Assembly: GCF_004379255.2 (NCBI RefSeq)
Contig: NC_056048.1
Span: 14,407,197-14,471,196, forward strand
Source: Salvia splendens
Lineage: Eukaryota; Streptophyta; Magnoliopsida; Lamiales; Lamiaceae
Reading direction: 5' to 3'
Length of the DNA: 64,000 nucleotides
In this document: piece after piece, positions 1 to 11,631 of the stretch
How positions within the stretch are numbered: position 1 is the first letter of the stretch
Layout of the letters: each line of letters starts with the position of its first letter
The notes under the pieces: generated by a model
What the model was told of the DNA's origin: nothing
Seen by the model: only the letters and a program-made list of their open reading frames with translations
Database searches by the model: none
Translations under genes and position numbers: made by a program

Positions 1-745
1 GAGTTCTTCGTCACTTGGTACGCAAAGTCTCCCTTTGAAGGTAAGGGCGTTGTCGGATTCCTCGTGAAAATCCCCCGATTCGCCAGTTCTTACTTCGACT
101 CGAATTTCCTCAAATTTCGCATCCTTCCGCTGAGCTTCTATAATTCTCGACCTTAGGTCAGGTTCAACAACTAAAGTGGCGATTTGCGCTTCCACTGTTT
201 CTGGTGCTCTCACCACTTCCAAACGCATCTTACTAAACTCGCGGACCAGGCTTTCTTCTTTGGTGAGCAAAGTGGCCAATTGGGAATGACTCTTCCGGCT
301 CAAGGAATCTGCCACTACATTTGCCTTGCCAGGGTGGTAGTTGATGCCAAAATCGTAGTCCTTCACCAATTCGAGCCACCTTCGTTGTCGCATGTTTAAA
401 TCCTTTTGCTCGAAGAAATATTTCAGGCTTTTGTGGTCCTTAAAGATCTCACATCGAACTCCGTAGAGATGATGTCTCCAAATCTTTAAGGCGTGTACCA
501 CTGCTGCTAACTCCAAATCGTGGGTTGGATAGTTCAACTCGTGCGGTCTCAATTGTCGGGATGCATAAGCAATCACCTTGTTGTTTTGCATCAACACACA
601 TCCAAGTCCCACCTTCGAAGCGTTCGTGTATACCACGTAGTTCACTCTAGGTTCTAGTACAGCTAAGATGGGTGCACTAGTTAGCTTTTCCTTCAAAAGT
701 TGAAAATTAGCCTCGCACTCGGGAGTCAGATTGACTTTCACTCCC
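1..745 (-). pseudogene. gypsy RNase H and linker, continues off the window
   Basis: The reverse strand translates as an RNase H region: [10 protein letters not shown], an [10 protein letters not shown] segment, FKDHKSLKY and [10 protein letters not shown] are all readable. A linker toward integrase follows and is cut by the window edge. It is out of frame with the RT ORF to its right because of a short deletion near 745-750. No integrase is visible within the window. Confidence 0.8.
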
Positions 746-2683
746 TTCTTGAGCTATCTTGGAGAACCCTTCTATAAACCTTCGGTAGTACCCCGCCAAA
801 CCTAGGAAACTCCGAATCTCGTTTGGTGTTGAAGGTGCTTTCCACTGTTGCACCGCCTCAACCTTAGCGGGATCTACTCGAATTCCTTCTTTCGACACGA
901 TGTGACCAAGGAAATTTACTTCCTTAAGCCAAAACTCACACTTGTTGAATTTGGCGTACAACTTCTCGCTCCTCAAGGTCTCCAAGGTGATTCGCAGATG
1001 TTCCTCGTGCTCCTTCTCATTCTTCGAGTAAACTAGCACGTCATCAATAAACACCAAGACAAACTTATCCAAGTAGGGATGAAACACTTGGTTCATCAAG
1101 TCCATGAATACCGCAGATGCATTCGCCAAACCGAATGGCATTATGACAAATTCATAGTGACCATATCTCGTTCGAAAGGCCGTCTTTGGTATATCTTCTC
1201 GTCGGACTCTCAACTGGTGATATCCGGACCTTAAGTCCATCTTCGAGAATACACCGGCTCCTCGAAGTTGACCGAATAGGTCATTTATCCTTGGCAGTGG
1301 ATATTTGTTCTTGAGAGTCATCTTGTTCAGCTCTCGATAATCGATACACATTCTCATTGATCCGTCCTTCTTCTTTACAAAAAGCACATGCGCGCCCCAT
1401 GGTGAAACACTGGGTCTAATAAAACCCAGGTCCATAAGCTCTTGGAGCTGTATCTTGAGTTCTTCTAACTCCTTAGGCGCCATTCTGTATGGTGCCTTAG
1501 ACATAGGTGCCGACCCTGGTGCTAGATCGATGGTGAACTCCAACTGTCGATCTGGCGGTGGTCCAGGCAAGGATTCGGGAAAAATGTCCAAAAATTCCCT
1601 TACGATGGCTACGTCTTCCATTTTCCTTTCTCCTTTCTCCTCTCCTTGTAGATAGACATGATAAGCAGAACGTCCTTTCCTCATCATCGTACTAGCTTGG
1701 AGCGCGGAAATGACAGAGGTTCGCCGGTTCATCGAGATTCCATAGCATAAGGTGGGTTCCTTGCCCGGGGCTTGTAGTGATATTTGTCTCTCCTTACAAC
1801 GAATCGTCACAAAATTCAAGGTCAACCAATCCATTCCTAAAATTACGTCAAAGTCCCCAATCGCCATAACTTGCAGATCATGAGCGACTATCTTAAGGCT
1901 TCCCATCATAATTTCTACGTTCGGGCATGTTCGTGAGATTTCTATTGTCCCACCCACTGGTGAAGACACTATCATCTTATGTTCAGATTTGTTAACATGC
2001 AAGCTCAAAGTATCCACACATAAGTCAGATATGAAGGAATGCGATGCGCCCGTATCAAACAACACAATGATAGAAGTGTCGAGGATTTTACCCATACCTG
2101 CCAGGTTTCCGTTCTCCTGGTTCCCTTGTTCGATCTTGGGTTGTTTCCGACTCAAGGCATATGCTCTAGCCTGAGGAGGAAGTCTTGGGCGGTAGGGTTG
2201 TTGCTGTCGCGGAGGTTGATCGCGATTTCCCCTTGACTCTGTTTGTGGTGCTCTTGGCTGCATGCGAGGTCCTTGAGTGTTCTGTCTCGACTCCATTGTT
2301 ACCCTCTTACTCGGACACTCTCTAGAAAAGTGACCGTTTCCTCCACAGTTAAAGCACTTAGGGGTGCTCTGGATTCTACACTCTCCAAAGTGGTACTTGG
2401 AGCACATGTTGCATTGGGGTGACTTGGGTCGGAAGTCGCCTCTCTGGTTAGATGAGTTTTTCCCTTCCCCATATTGCAGTTGGTTCTGGGTGGGCTGATA
2501 CCTCTTGTTGTCATATGGGATTCTGTTTCCCTCCCACTTCCGCTTCTCTCGGGAGTGGTGTGGTGGAGGTAGTGCCAAAGTAGTGTTTTCCTTCGCTTTC
2601 TCCTTTGGCATAGCTGCCTCAATGTCTAGCGCAATGGCCAGTGCTTCCACATAGGGAAGTCTCCCACGACTAGCCAACGACAT
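707..2683 (-). pseudogene. gypsy gag C-terminus, protease and reverse transcriptase
   Basis: This 658-codon frame carries the gag C-terminus with two zinc-knuckle-like clusters ([12 protein letters not shown] and [14 protein letters not shown]), an aspartic protease with DTGAS, and a full RT with MDLRSGYHQ and the catalytic FIDD box. Homology stops at the RT thumb ([13 protein letters not shown]). The last 14 codons are out of frame, and RNase H resumes in another frame to the left. The initiating Met is not the biological start, since the gag ORF upstream should be fused to it. Confidence 0.87.
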
Positions 2684-2685
2684 CC

Positions 2686-3243
2686 TTATCTCTGGCCGTA
2701 GTGCCTCATGGAACTTCTGGCCAGCTTCTCGTCGGTATCAACTTGTTCAGGTGCGTACCGGGTCATGTTGTTGAGTGCACGGTCGTACTCGGTCACAGTC
2801 ATGCGTCCTTGGGTCAAATTGTAGAATTCTGCCGCCTTTGCTTTCCGATAGCTCTTGGGCACATACTTATTATACATCTCGGCCTTGAAACCTTCCCATG
2901 TCATCCCCGTTACTTGCTCTCGGGGCATTGTCTTCATTCGTGTGTCCCACCAGAAGTCAGCAGACTCGGTTAGTTGGTAGGTCACACAACTCAACCGTTC
3001 TTTGTCATTGCACCCCAAGATTGCGAAAATGCGCTCCAATGAGCGTATCCATGATTCGGCCTTGGCCGGCTCTCCCATTCCATCAAAGACGAGAGGTTTC
3101 TGACCTAAGAACAACTTCACGATTTCACGGTCAACCGGAGGTGGAGAAGGTGGTGGTGGAGGGATGGGTTGCGTCACACTCTCCTCCATCGCCTGAGGGG
3201 TAGGTTCGGGGTTCCCACATCTTATGTTACGTCTTGGCGGCAT
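2686..3243 (-). pseudogene. gypsy gag, N-terminal part
   Basis: The 185-codon stretch starts MPPRRNIRCG, has a proline-rich N-terminus, then a retrotransposon gag domain with WIRSLERIF, FWWDTR and YNKYVPKSYR. It ends in a wrong-frame tail after DEKLA. The next frame continues the same gag ([13 protein letters not shown]), so the break is a frameshift: compared with the related gag at 52107, one base is missing near 2718. Gag packages the element RNA into cytoplasmic virus-like particles. Clearly a pseudogene in this copy. Confidence 0.85.
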
Positions 3244-3954
3244 TCCGATTTATCACAAGAATTATTATTATATTTATTCGAAATCCCAAGAACAGTTGTA
3301 TGGTATAGTTGAAAGGTGGAAATCAAAGGGAAATTGCATCATAGAATAATAAGGAGCTTTTGCAAGACACTGTATCGAATATAACTGCATAAAATGATAG
3401 CAAGAGAGCAATCACCGAATGGTGTAGCAAGAGGCAATTGCGTCGCAAGGTAGCAAATGAGTGATTGCTAAGATAGTAAAGGATAGGAGACAATTTGTAC
3501 AATAGAGTGGCAATCATAGGTTTTCAATAGAATGGTAAAAGACAACGATAGTAGGATATGATTGTGCAATAGGACAACAAAAGACAGTTGTATAATGAGA
3601 TGGTTAGGATGGTTTCAAATTATGGCAAGAAACAATTGTACCATCGAGTAGCAAAGATAGTATGTCACAAATAATTGTGCAATTAGGAAAAGGACGACTA
3701 CAATGTAGTATAGCAAAAGGTAATCGCACAGTTTGAACAATAAGAAATGATATCAAGTTATTGCACAATAGAATTGCAAAAGACAAAAATTTCCATAGAA
3801 TTATCAAACGTTGCCTCCAAGAGGTCTTAGTTCCATCATCATCAAAACAAAAGGGTAAAACAACGTGGAAAGAGAAAAACTAGAGTCAAGCAAAACGGTA
3901 AAGTATAAAAAAAAACGTGGGAAATTGAAATAAAATATTCCAGAATTATTATGT
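3244..3954. other. AT-rich non-coding stretch with degenerate short repeats
   Basis: No credible gene. Words such as caattg, gcaaaaga and tgcaatag recur roughly every 40-60 bases, giving a very degenerate tandem pattern. Because it lies directly upstream of the (-) strand gag start, it is probably the untranslated leader of the gypsy element. The gag-only relative has a leader of about 1.15 kb with short tandem repeats. No primer-binding site is seen. Confidence 0.4.
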
Positions 3955-4189
3955 TTAATCTTTTCCATCCTTATCCTCCTTCGCCCCGGTCTCTCCAACG
4001 CTCTCTCTATTTAGGTCCTCCTCCTTCTCGGGTTCCTTCTCCTCTGGATCCTCTTCCTCACTTTCTACCTCGACACCTACGGGTGGAGGTACTATCCCAA
4101 GCATCCCATCGACCTCTCTGTCGATTCTTAGAGGGGCTAAAACGTGCGTCCCGAGTCTCATTCTCTTAGGAACACGGGAGACATGTGGC
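3955..4189 (-). pseudogene. 3' part of an ORF split by Copia-1
   Basis: The frame encodes an acidic, glutamate-rich C-terminus (EEEDPEEKEPEKEED) ending in a stop at 3955-3957. Read upstream, it reaches the Copia-1 left LTR at 4190. Skipping Copia-1 and one copy of the 5-bp duplication leads in frame into the ORF at 13100-13498. I do not recognise the family. It was therefore one coding region of about 210 codons before insertion, possibly the last exon of a gene. Confidence 0.55.
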
Positions 4190-5640
4190 TGTTAGGGTTT
4201 TGTATACTAGAAATCACCTTTCGAGTGATTGGATACTGTAAAACTCTAATGGTTATTTTCCAATAAATGCAATAGATTATTTTTGTCATAATGTTGTTAT
4301 GTTTTACATTTAATGTTTGTTTATTACATATTTAAATGTATGAGCAAACGCAACAAAGTCTAAGTCTTTGTTTTAGTAGACCGGTTGTGGGCGTCGTCCA
4401 ATTTAAGGTAACACGGTCAGTTCTAAACAAAGAAAAATAAGAATTTCACAACCTAGATAGGCCTAGACTACCTATCGCGAAAGGTTGCAATGTCAGTCCG
4501 ATTATTTCCAAACCTTATTGAAATAAGATGACGTTGGTGTGGTATAGCACTAAATGGATCTAACAGCAAGACGAGTCTTTATGCTATCTACTGAAAGATG
4601 AGGTCTTGAAAATTAATTTCTTAATCAATGTACGTTAGCATTGAGCATACGATATTGATGATCCACTACTTTGACTTACCAAAGGTGCGGGTTTTTCGTA
4701 ACCCAACGATCCAGGTATATTGGGTAGTGGTGATCATTATCTAGAGGTGCTAGGATTGCTATTATGTTGAAACGTGCGCGAGGAGAGTCTCGTTTGATAA
4801 CATCCACAAGAGAAGCTCGAAACGAGGTTTTATTATTCGGAACCTAGCTAGTTGGAGTTTGATTACTCTATGAATAATAAATAAGAGTTTCTTGCTAAGT
4901 CCACTCTTGGAATTCGAAATATGTTAATTAATTAAGTCTATAGCAGACATTAATTAATTAATGGATGTTTCCATCTTAAGCGCGAGAAATGAATCAAATG
5001 CAATTAAAGGAAACCCAGAATACTTGTAATTTTGGATTTGGAAGGCAGTGCAATATTACTTCTGTAGTGGCTCCAATATAAGCTTATATTAAATTATGGG
5101 TTCAATTTAATTAGTAAAAAGCTAATTGGGGGAGGCATGTTCCAAATTCTTCCTTAGATCCCTGACTGGGCCTAATATGTGACTAATATAAATAGCAGAA
5201 TAAAGGAGACAGAAAACATAACAATTTATTATCAAAATTTTCGTTCCCCTCTAAAGAGAGAGCTCGAAATTTGTGCCTCCTCCGTGAGCTGAGTTCTGTC
5301 TTCCATTATTCGAGTCATAGTACGTTGGTGAGATTTGCCCACACAAATATCAGCGTATAATCCGGGACACCAGTCAGAAGATCCGAGGTCTTGTATTGAA
5401 GATTTTCACGTGGAGACGGAGCAAGCCATCATCGATTCTTGATTGAATCAACAAGGTAAATTGGCTAATTCCGTAGTAAGCATGTTTTAGGGATTTTATG
5501 TGCTAAAGCATGTTTTAATTCAAGTTATGAGCATGATACATGTGATAATTACGCGAATAGATTTTGTCTAAATAATCTGCTAAACAGATCAAATTCATGT
5601 GATCCGTTTTGAACGCACGCTTCCACTGCCAGCCCCTTCA
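4190..5640 (+). repeat. Copia-1 5' LTR
   Basis: This is 1,451 bp from TGTTAGGG to CCCCTTCA, matched by 11632-13099. It should supply promoter (U3), R and U5. The primer site follows two bases after its end. A third copy of this LTR family is the solo LTR at 56918-58378. Confidence 0.95.
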
Positions 5641-5642
5641 GT

Positions 5643-5654
5643 TGGTATCAGAGC
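5643..5654 (+). other. Copia-1 primer-binding site
   Basis: TGGTATCAGAGC is the usual plant retrotransposon site complementary to the 3' end of initiator tRNA-Met, which primes minus-strand DNA synthesis. It sits two bases inside the 5' LTR end. Confidence 0.95.
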
Positions 5655-7619
5655 CAGTCTTTGGCTCTGATTATTTGGATTTAAATTTCGCGAAATTCAT
5701 GTATGCATGTGTTATTTGATTGCGAGGCATGTTTTTGGTGGTTTTGTTTAATTTTATGCATGATGAACTCTAGAACTATCGAATCAAAGAACTTGAATTG
5801 CTCGAACGCACCACGTGCGATCGAGGTAGGGATGTCGAGACAGTGGGAGCCAGGAGTCGTGATCACGGGGAGACGTACAGACGAGTAGGGCTCGTGCGCG
5901 CCGCTGGCCGAGACCACACGCACCAGATGAAACCCGGGTCAAGGTCGACGCGGCTGATGGAGTGGCACGGCAGTTCAACCGAGAACGTGCCGAGGTGCCG
6001 AGACGCCAGGCCGAACCCTAGGCGGAAGGTTGAGCTGGACGAGAGCGGGCGCGCCACCATGCGCGCCGCTGGCTGAGAGCTCGCGCCACCCGACGACTCG
6101 GATGTCCGAGACGGGCACCGAGACGCTGGCCGAGAGGCGCACACCGCCGCGTGCGCGCCTGGCCGAGAAGCGTTGGCACCCGACGAGCCGAGACGCCGTG
6201 GCGGGTGCTCGCCGCTGGCCGAGAGGAGCCGCGCCTCCGCGCACGCTCCTGGCCGAGACGCTGGCGACACCCGACTAGCCGCTGGCCGAGACGCTGGCGC
6301 GCCATCTGAGCGCTGGTGGCCGAGACTCTTCGTGCGTCGTGGTCCGACGAAGAACACGTCAGATTTTCGTCGTTCATCGTTCGTGCGAACCTCGTACGAT
6401 GAGATAACGATGAAAGATTATTTTAATGATTATTTAATTATTTTATTAAAAGATATCATTAAAATATTATTATTTAATGGAAATAAAATCTTTTTGGAAG
6501 ATTACCTAGATTTTAGGAATATTTTTATTATTATCTATATCTATGGAAATAAATAATATTATTTTATTCCTAGATGATATAGATGAGAATAATTTAATAG
6601 TTTCCTAATATTTATCTAAATTTAAGGAATATTTTTATTATTTTCTATATCTATGGAAATAAATAATAATATTTTGATTCCTAGATGATATGGATAAGAA
6701 TAATTTAATAGTTTCCTAATATTTATATATCTAAGATCCTAAAAAGGATAGATATGAATGAATACATTAAATAATTGAAATATCTCTTCCTAATCTAGAA
6801 CATGGAATTAATTTGAATTTAATTTTTCATGTCTTATTACGAATTAAATAATTCATTTAGTCAAATCTTATAGTAGACATGAATAAGAATTATTATCTAG
6901 AATAATTATTCCCTTAAGGAAGATACCAATTAATAAAAGATTTAATTATCCAGTAGATTAAATACCAACAGAATTTAACCAAGTCTTTCTCTGCCCTAAG
7001 ACTAAGGATAATTAAAGAAAAACCATAACCGAAATATCTAAGCTATAATTACGAACTCAACGTTTGTATATGGTCTCCATCAATTGGTCTGCAATTTATG
7101 AAGCCTTTTTCTAATATTATCGCCACCTGCTCTGTGGGGACAATAATCCTAAGAAAATAGCAAGTTCATGAGGGCGGACTTCTCAAATATAAATAGTATG
7201 AACTAGAATGTGGTTTCCAATATTATCGCCACCTGCTCTGTGGGGACAATAATCCTAAGAAACTACGAGATTCAGAAGTTCACACATAATTTATGAGATA
7301 GCTTGATCTTGTTAGCAGCACATAAGCATTGTTATGGAGTGTGTTGTAGAGACAAGACTCTGTAATGCTAAAGAGATGGTCTTGCTTAGGCAACATTTGG
7401 CGGCCATGCCACTCTGTGGTCTCTGGACTATTCGTCGGTGTTGTGACCAGTAAAACTGTAAGATTTTAATGCGTATTGTCTTCCTCTGGAGGGTACAAAA
7501 TTTTAATTTTACAGTTGTAAGATTTTGAAAAGTTTTATGGTTAATCTAATCAAACTTCTTACATAAGTTTATGACAATAGTAAAATACTCTGTTTTGCAG
7601 TGCAATCCAAATCGTCAAT
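5655..7619 (+). other. Copia-1 leader with GC-rich island and direct repeats
   Basis: The leader between primer site and gag is unusually long, about 2 kb. From about 5800 to 6370 it becomes very GC-rich, and the word CTGGCCGAGA or a near copy recurs about eight times. This produces overlapping open frames on both strands that I do not regard as genes. From 6420 it turns AT-rich, with an approximately 100-bp direct repeat (about 6513-6612 and 6617-6725). A second direct repeat of about 45 bp (core attatcgccacctgctctg) is at about 7115-7159 and 7219-7263. Confidence 0.6.
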
Positions 7620-8722
7620 ATGTCGTTCAATCCTCTTTCTGCAATTCTCAAAGAAAATAAACTCGAGGGCCAAAATTACATAGAATGGAAACAAAATTTG
7701 GACATCGTTCTCACAGCAGATGAGTACATCTTTGTGCTCACCACCCTGCGACCTCCAGTACCGGCGGCTAACGCTGCGGCAGGAGTCAGAGATGCACATA
7801 GACGGTGGCATAAGGCGAATGAGATGGCTAAGTGCTACATGTTGGCATCTATGCCATCAGTACTCAAGCATCAGCATTCTGCTATGGAAACTGCCGCCGA
7901 GATTATGCAGAATCTCAAGAATCTTTTTGGTACTCAAATCGAACGACTAAGTCTCAAGCCTTTCGGAGTATCATGTCGAAGACAATGAAGGAAGGCTCGT
8001 CTGTGAGGGACCACGTCCTCGAGAAGATGGGCCACCTCAACCAAATTGAGGTCTTGGGAGGGACGATCGATCCCGAGTCCCAGGTGACTATCATCCTTCA
8101 AAGTCTTCCCCCTAGCTTCCAACAGTTCAAGCTCAACTTCGAGATGAACAAAAGGAATTACACCTTGGCAGAGCTGTGGACTGAACTTCAGTCGGCAGAG
8201 GACCTTATGGTCCAGGCTAAGACGGCCATGATGATTTCGGCGCCTCGTTCCTCTGGCTTAAAGCCTAGCAAAGGAAAAAGGCAGGCACCGAACTCAGGAC
8301 CGGCCAAGATAGCTAAGGGAAAGAAGAAGAAGATGGCTAACAAGAAGCCCACGGGGAAGTGTTTCAAGTGTGGAGAGAAGGGGCATTGGAAGCCAGACTG
8401 TCCTAAACGGGGCAAGGCTACAGGTATGCACCAGGCTCTAGTTGTCGAGTCTTGTTTGACTTCGACATCAATTTGCACTTGGGTTATTGACACAGGAGCC
8501 ACTGATCATATTTGTTTTGATCCTGACTTTATGCAGGTGACAAGACGGCCACATGATCGTGAGATCGAAGTCCAGCTGGGCGACGCTACCAAAGTGGCAG
8601 CCGTTGCAGTGGGAGACATTTATTTGCGTTTTAGTAGTGATAGATTTTTTATTTTGAAGAATGTTTTGTTAATACCTTCTTTTAGAAGAAATTTAATTTC
8701 AGTTTCTAAATTGGTTTATGAT
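7620..8722 (+). pseudogene. Copia-1 gag and protease start, frameshifted
   Basis: The start MSFNPLSAIL is typical of copia gag. The gag frame runs to about 7935, where homology passes to another frame (AFRSIMSKTMKEG onward). It then carries a zinc knuckle, CFKCGEKGHWKPDC, and the aspartic protease motif DTGATDH. The frame ends at TGA 8723-8725, but the same frame continues recognisably past it, so this stop is a nonsense change. Dead in this copy. Confidence 0.85.
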
Positions 8723-11560
8723 TGATATTCGATTTCTTTTAATGACAAATGCGTTATTAAGAAAGATGGTTCTTATATCTGTCGTGGTATCATGGAAAAC
8801 AATCTGTACACAATCACTTCTACACAGTTTAAAAAATCACAAATCAGAACTCAATACAACATCGAAAATTTCAAAGAAACGAAAGGAACCTTCAAGTTCA
8901 ATGAACGAAACGTACTTGTGGCACCTTAGACTTGGTCATGCCAATGAAAGGAGGATCCACTCTCTTGTTCAACAAGATCTTATCAAAGGTCTAGAGGAGG
9001 AACCTTTTCATAAGTGTGAGTCATGCTTAGAAGGCAAGATGACCAAGTGGCCTTTTAAGGCTAAGGGCAATAGGGCCAATGAAGTACTTGAGCTCGTTCA
9101 TTCCGATGTATGTGGACCAATGTCAACTGAGGCAAGAGGTGGTTTTCGATACTTCATCACATTTATTGATGACTTCTCGAAAATTGGATATGTCTACTTG
9201 ATGCGTCACAAGTCAGAGTCTTTTGACAAGTTTAAAGACTTTAAGACTCTTGTGGAGAAGTATCATGGGAAGAATATCAAATGCCTACGATCTGATCGTG
9301 GAGGCGAATACCTCAGTGCCGAATTTTTGGACTACTTATCGGAACTGGGAATTCAATCCCAATTGACTGTGCCGGGCACGCCCCAGCAGAACGGCGTGGC
9401 TGAAAGAAGGAACATGACCTTATTAAACATGGTTCGATCGATGATGAGTTATGCACGTCTGCCTATTTCATTTTGGGGACATGCCTTGCTTTCCGCAAGT
9501 CACATTTTAGACAATTTACCATCAAAATCCGTACCTAAAACTCCATATGAGTTGTGGACTGGGCGTAAGCCCAATCTAGCACATCTCAAGGTTTGGGGTT
9601 GCCCGGCTCATGTATTGGAAAAGGATCCAACTAAGCTAGGATCTAGGACGGAGGTATGTTTGTTTATAGGATACCCCAAAGGAACGAAATGTTATGAATT
9701 CTTTAGTCTCCGAGATAAGAAAGTCATTGTGAGCACTCACGCGACATTCTTAGAGGAAGACTATGTAATGAATCATAAACCTAGCAGTGAAGTGGCTCTT
9801 GATGAGCTAACTTCTGTCACAAGTTCCATTAACCAAGAACAAGTACAAGTGTACAAACAATTCCCGAAACTTCAACTTCTACTCAAAATATTATAGTGCC
9901 GCGCCGCAGTGGGAGGGTCTCACATGAGCCCGACAGATACATTGGTTTGGGAGAATCTATGGATCACTCCTCGGACAGCAATGTATTAGATCCCTGGAAC
10001 TTTGCGGAGGCGCAGGCTGATGTCGATCATTGCGAATGGGTAAAAGCAATGGATTCAGAACTACAATCTATGATAAACGAAGACGTCTACGATTTGTCCG
10101 TCCTACCCGAAGGTTGTACTGCCATTGGGAGCAAGTGGATATATAAACGTAAACGTGGACCCGATGGACGAGTTAAAGTCTTCAAAGCAAGACTAGTGGC
10201 CAAGGGGTATACCTAAAAGGAAGGCATCGATTATGATGAGACCTTCTCCCCAGTGGCCATGCTCAAATCGATTCGGATACTGTTGTCTATTGCAGCTTAT
10301 ATGGATTGGGATGTATGACAGATGGACGTTAAGACTGCGTTTCTAAACGGCAGTCTTGAGGAGACCATCTACATGGAACAACCCGAAGGATATGCCATAA
10401 AGGGCAAAGAACACATGGTTTGGAAGCTTAAGAAGGTCATTTATGGCCTCAAGCAAGCATCAAGATCGTGGAACCAATGTTTCGATCAAACTGTTTGCAA
10501 GTTTGGATTCGAAAAGTGCCCAAGTGAAAGCTGCGTGTATAAGAAAGTTGATAAGGGGAATGTGGTGTTCTTAGTTTTATATGTAGATGACATTCTTCTA
10601 ATTGGAAACAATAAAAAGATGTTGTCATCAGTTCGAACATGGTTATCAAACCAGTTCGAGATGAAGGATATGGGAGACGCGGGACACATCCTCGGGATCA
10701 AGGTTCTTCGGAATCGAGAGAAGAAGATGTTGTGCTTATCTCAAGAATCTTACATCGAAACAGTACTTAGTCGTTTTAGCATGCAGGACGCCAAGAAAGG
10801 TTTCTTACCTTTTAGACATGGCATCCATTTATCTCAAGAGATGTGCCCTAAAACGCCGTCTGAGATACAAGCAATGAGAAGGATTCCATATGCTTCGGCA
10901 GTTGGAAGTCTCATGTATGCTATGCTTTGTACTAGACCAGATATTTGTTTTGCTGTTGGCATGGTGGAAAAATATCAGTCGAATCTGGGCCAAGGACATT
11001 GGACTGCCGTAAAGAACATACTCAAGTACCTTAAACGGACTAAGGACTATGCTCTAGTTTACAATGCAGCCGAGCTCTGTCCTTTGGGATATACTGACTC
11101 AGACTTTCAAGCTGATCAGGACTCGAGAAAATCTACTTCAGGATATGTGTTCACCTTAGGAGGTGGAGCCGTAATTTGGAAGAGTGTGAAGCATAAATGC
11201 ATCGCGGACTCGACCATGGAAGCCGAGTATGTGGCCGCTTCGGAGGCTGCAAAAGAGGCTGTATGGTTCAAGAACTTCCTTATGGATTTAGGTGTGGTTT
11301 CGAATCTGCCCAAGAGCATCACCATTTATTGTGACAATTCTGGTGCTATGGCAAACTCGAAAGAACCAAGAGTCATAGAGTAGAAGTATCATATCATTAG
11401 AGATATAGTGCAGAGAGGAGACATAAAAGTGGTCAAGATTGCGTCAGAGAACAACCTGGCAGATCCTTTTACAAAGGCTTTGGCGGTAAAACCGTTCGAG
11501 TGCCACATTGAAGGGATGGGAGTTCGACTCATTCAAGACCTCAACTCGCTTTCAGTATAA
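8723..11560 (+). pseudogene. Copia-1 integrase, reverse transcriptase and RNase H, broken
   Basis: Past the TGA at 8723, the protease tail continues in frame to about 8890. A frameshift then leads into the GAG-pre-integrase and integrase region (WHLRLGH, HSDVCGPM, LRSDRGGEY, QQNGVAERRN). Another frameshift near 9850 leads to the RT (KWIYKRKRGPDG). Stops interrupt RT at TAA 10214-10216 and TGA 10316-10318. The catalytic YVDD remains. RNase H follows (GYTDSDFQAD, MEAEYVAASEA), with TAG at 11381 before the natural end near 11560. At least seven lesions, so not functional. Confidence 0.88.
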
Positions 11561-11620
11561 GTGGGAGAAATTTAGACGTGTGCACTACTATTTTGTATAC
11601 TCGAAAGCTGTTTTGAGTAT

Positions 11621-11631
11621 AAGTGGGAGAT
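11621..11631 (+). other. Copia-1 polypurine tract
   Basis: AAGTGGGAGAT lies directly before the 3' LTR and primes plus-strand synthesis. An extra copy of the same word (gtataagtgggaga) sits about 62 bp upstream at 11555-11568, so the tract region is duplicated. Confidence 0.85.

Larger units (their letters stand above)
1..3243 (-). mobile_element. Ty3/gypsy retrotransposon, Tekay/Del-like chromovirus, partial and broken
   Basis: Reading leftward, this region gives gag, zinc knuckles, protease, reverse transcriptase and RNase H, then leaves the window before integrase. The order and the motif style (gag starting MPPRR, protease [10 protein letters not shown] with FIDD) fit the Tekay/Del chromovirus lineage. 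The reading frame is broken at least twice: near 2718, where one base appears lost in gag, and near 745-750, where a short deletion lies between RT and RNase H. No LTR and no primer-binding site (GCTCTGATACCA on the + strand) is visible to the right, so the 5' end is missing or diverged. Its gag resembles the gag-only element at 52107-53153, so the two are relatives. Confidence 0.88.

Noticed and set aside
5863..6357. Overlapping long open frames in the GC-rich Copia-1 leader as genes
   Set aside because: Open frames on both strands come from high GC and a repeated decamer. There are no domains and no conserved start.
8718..8890. Start of the integrase ORF at 8718
   Set aside because: Up to about 8890 the real protease-tail frame is a different one. 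This part of the ORF is an out-of-frame shadow.
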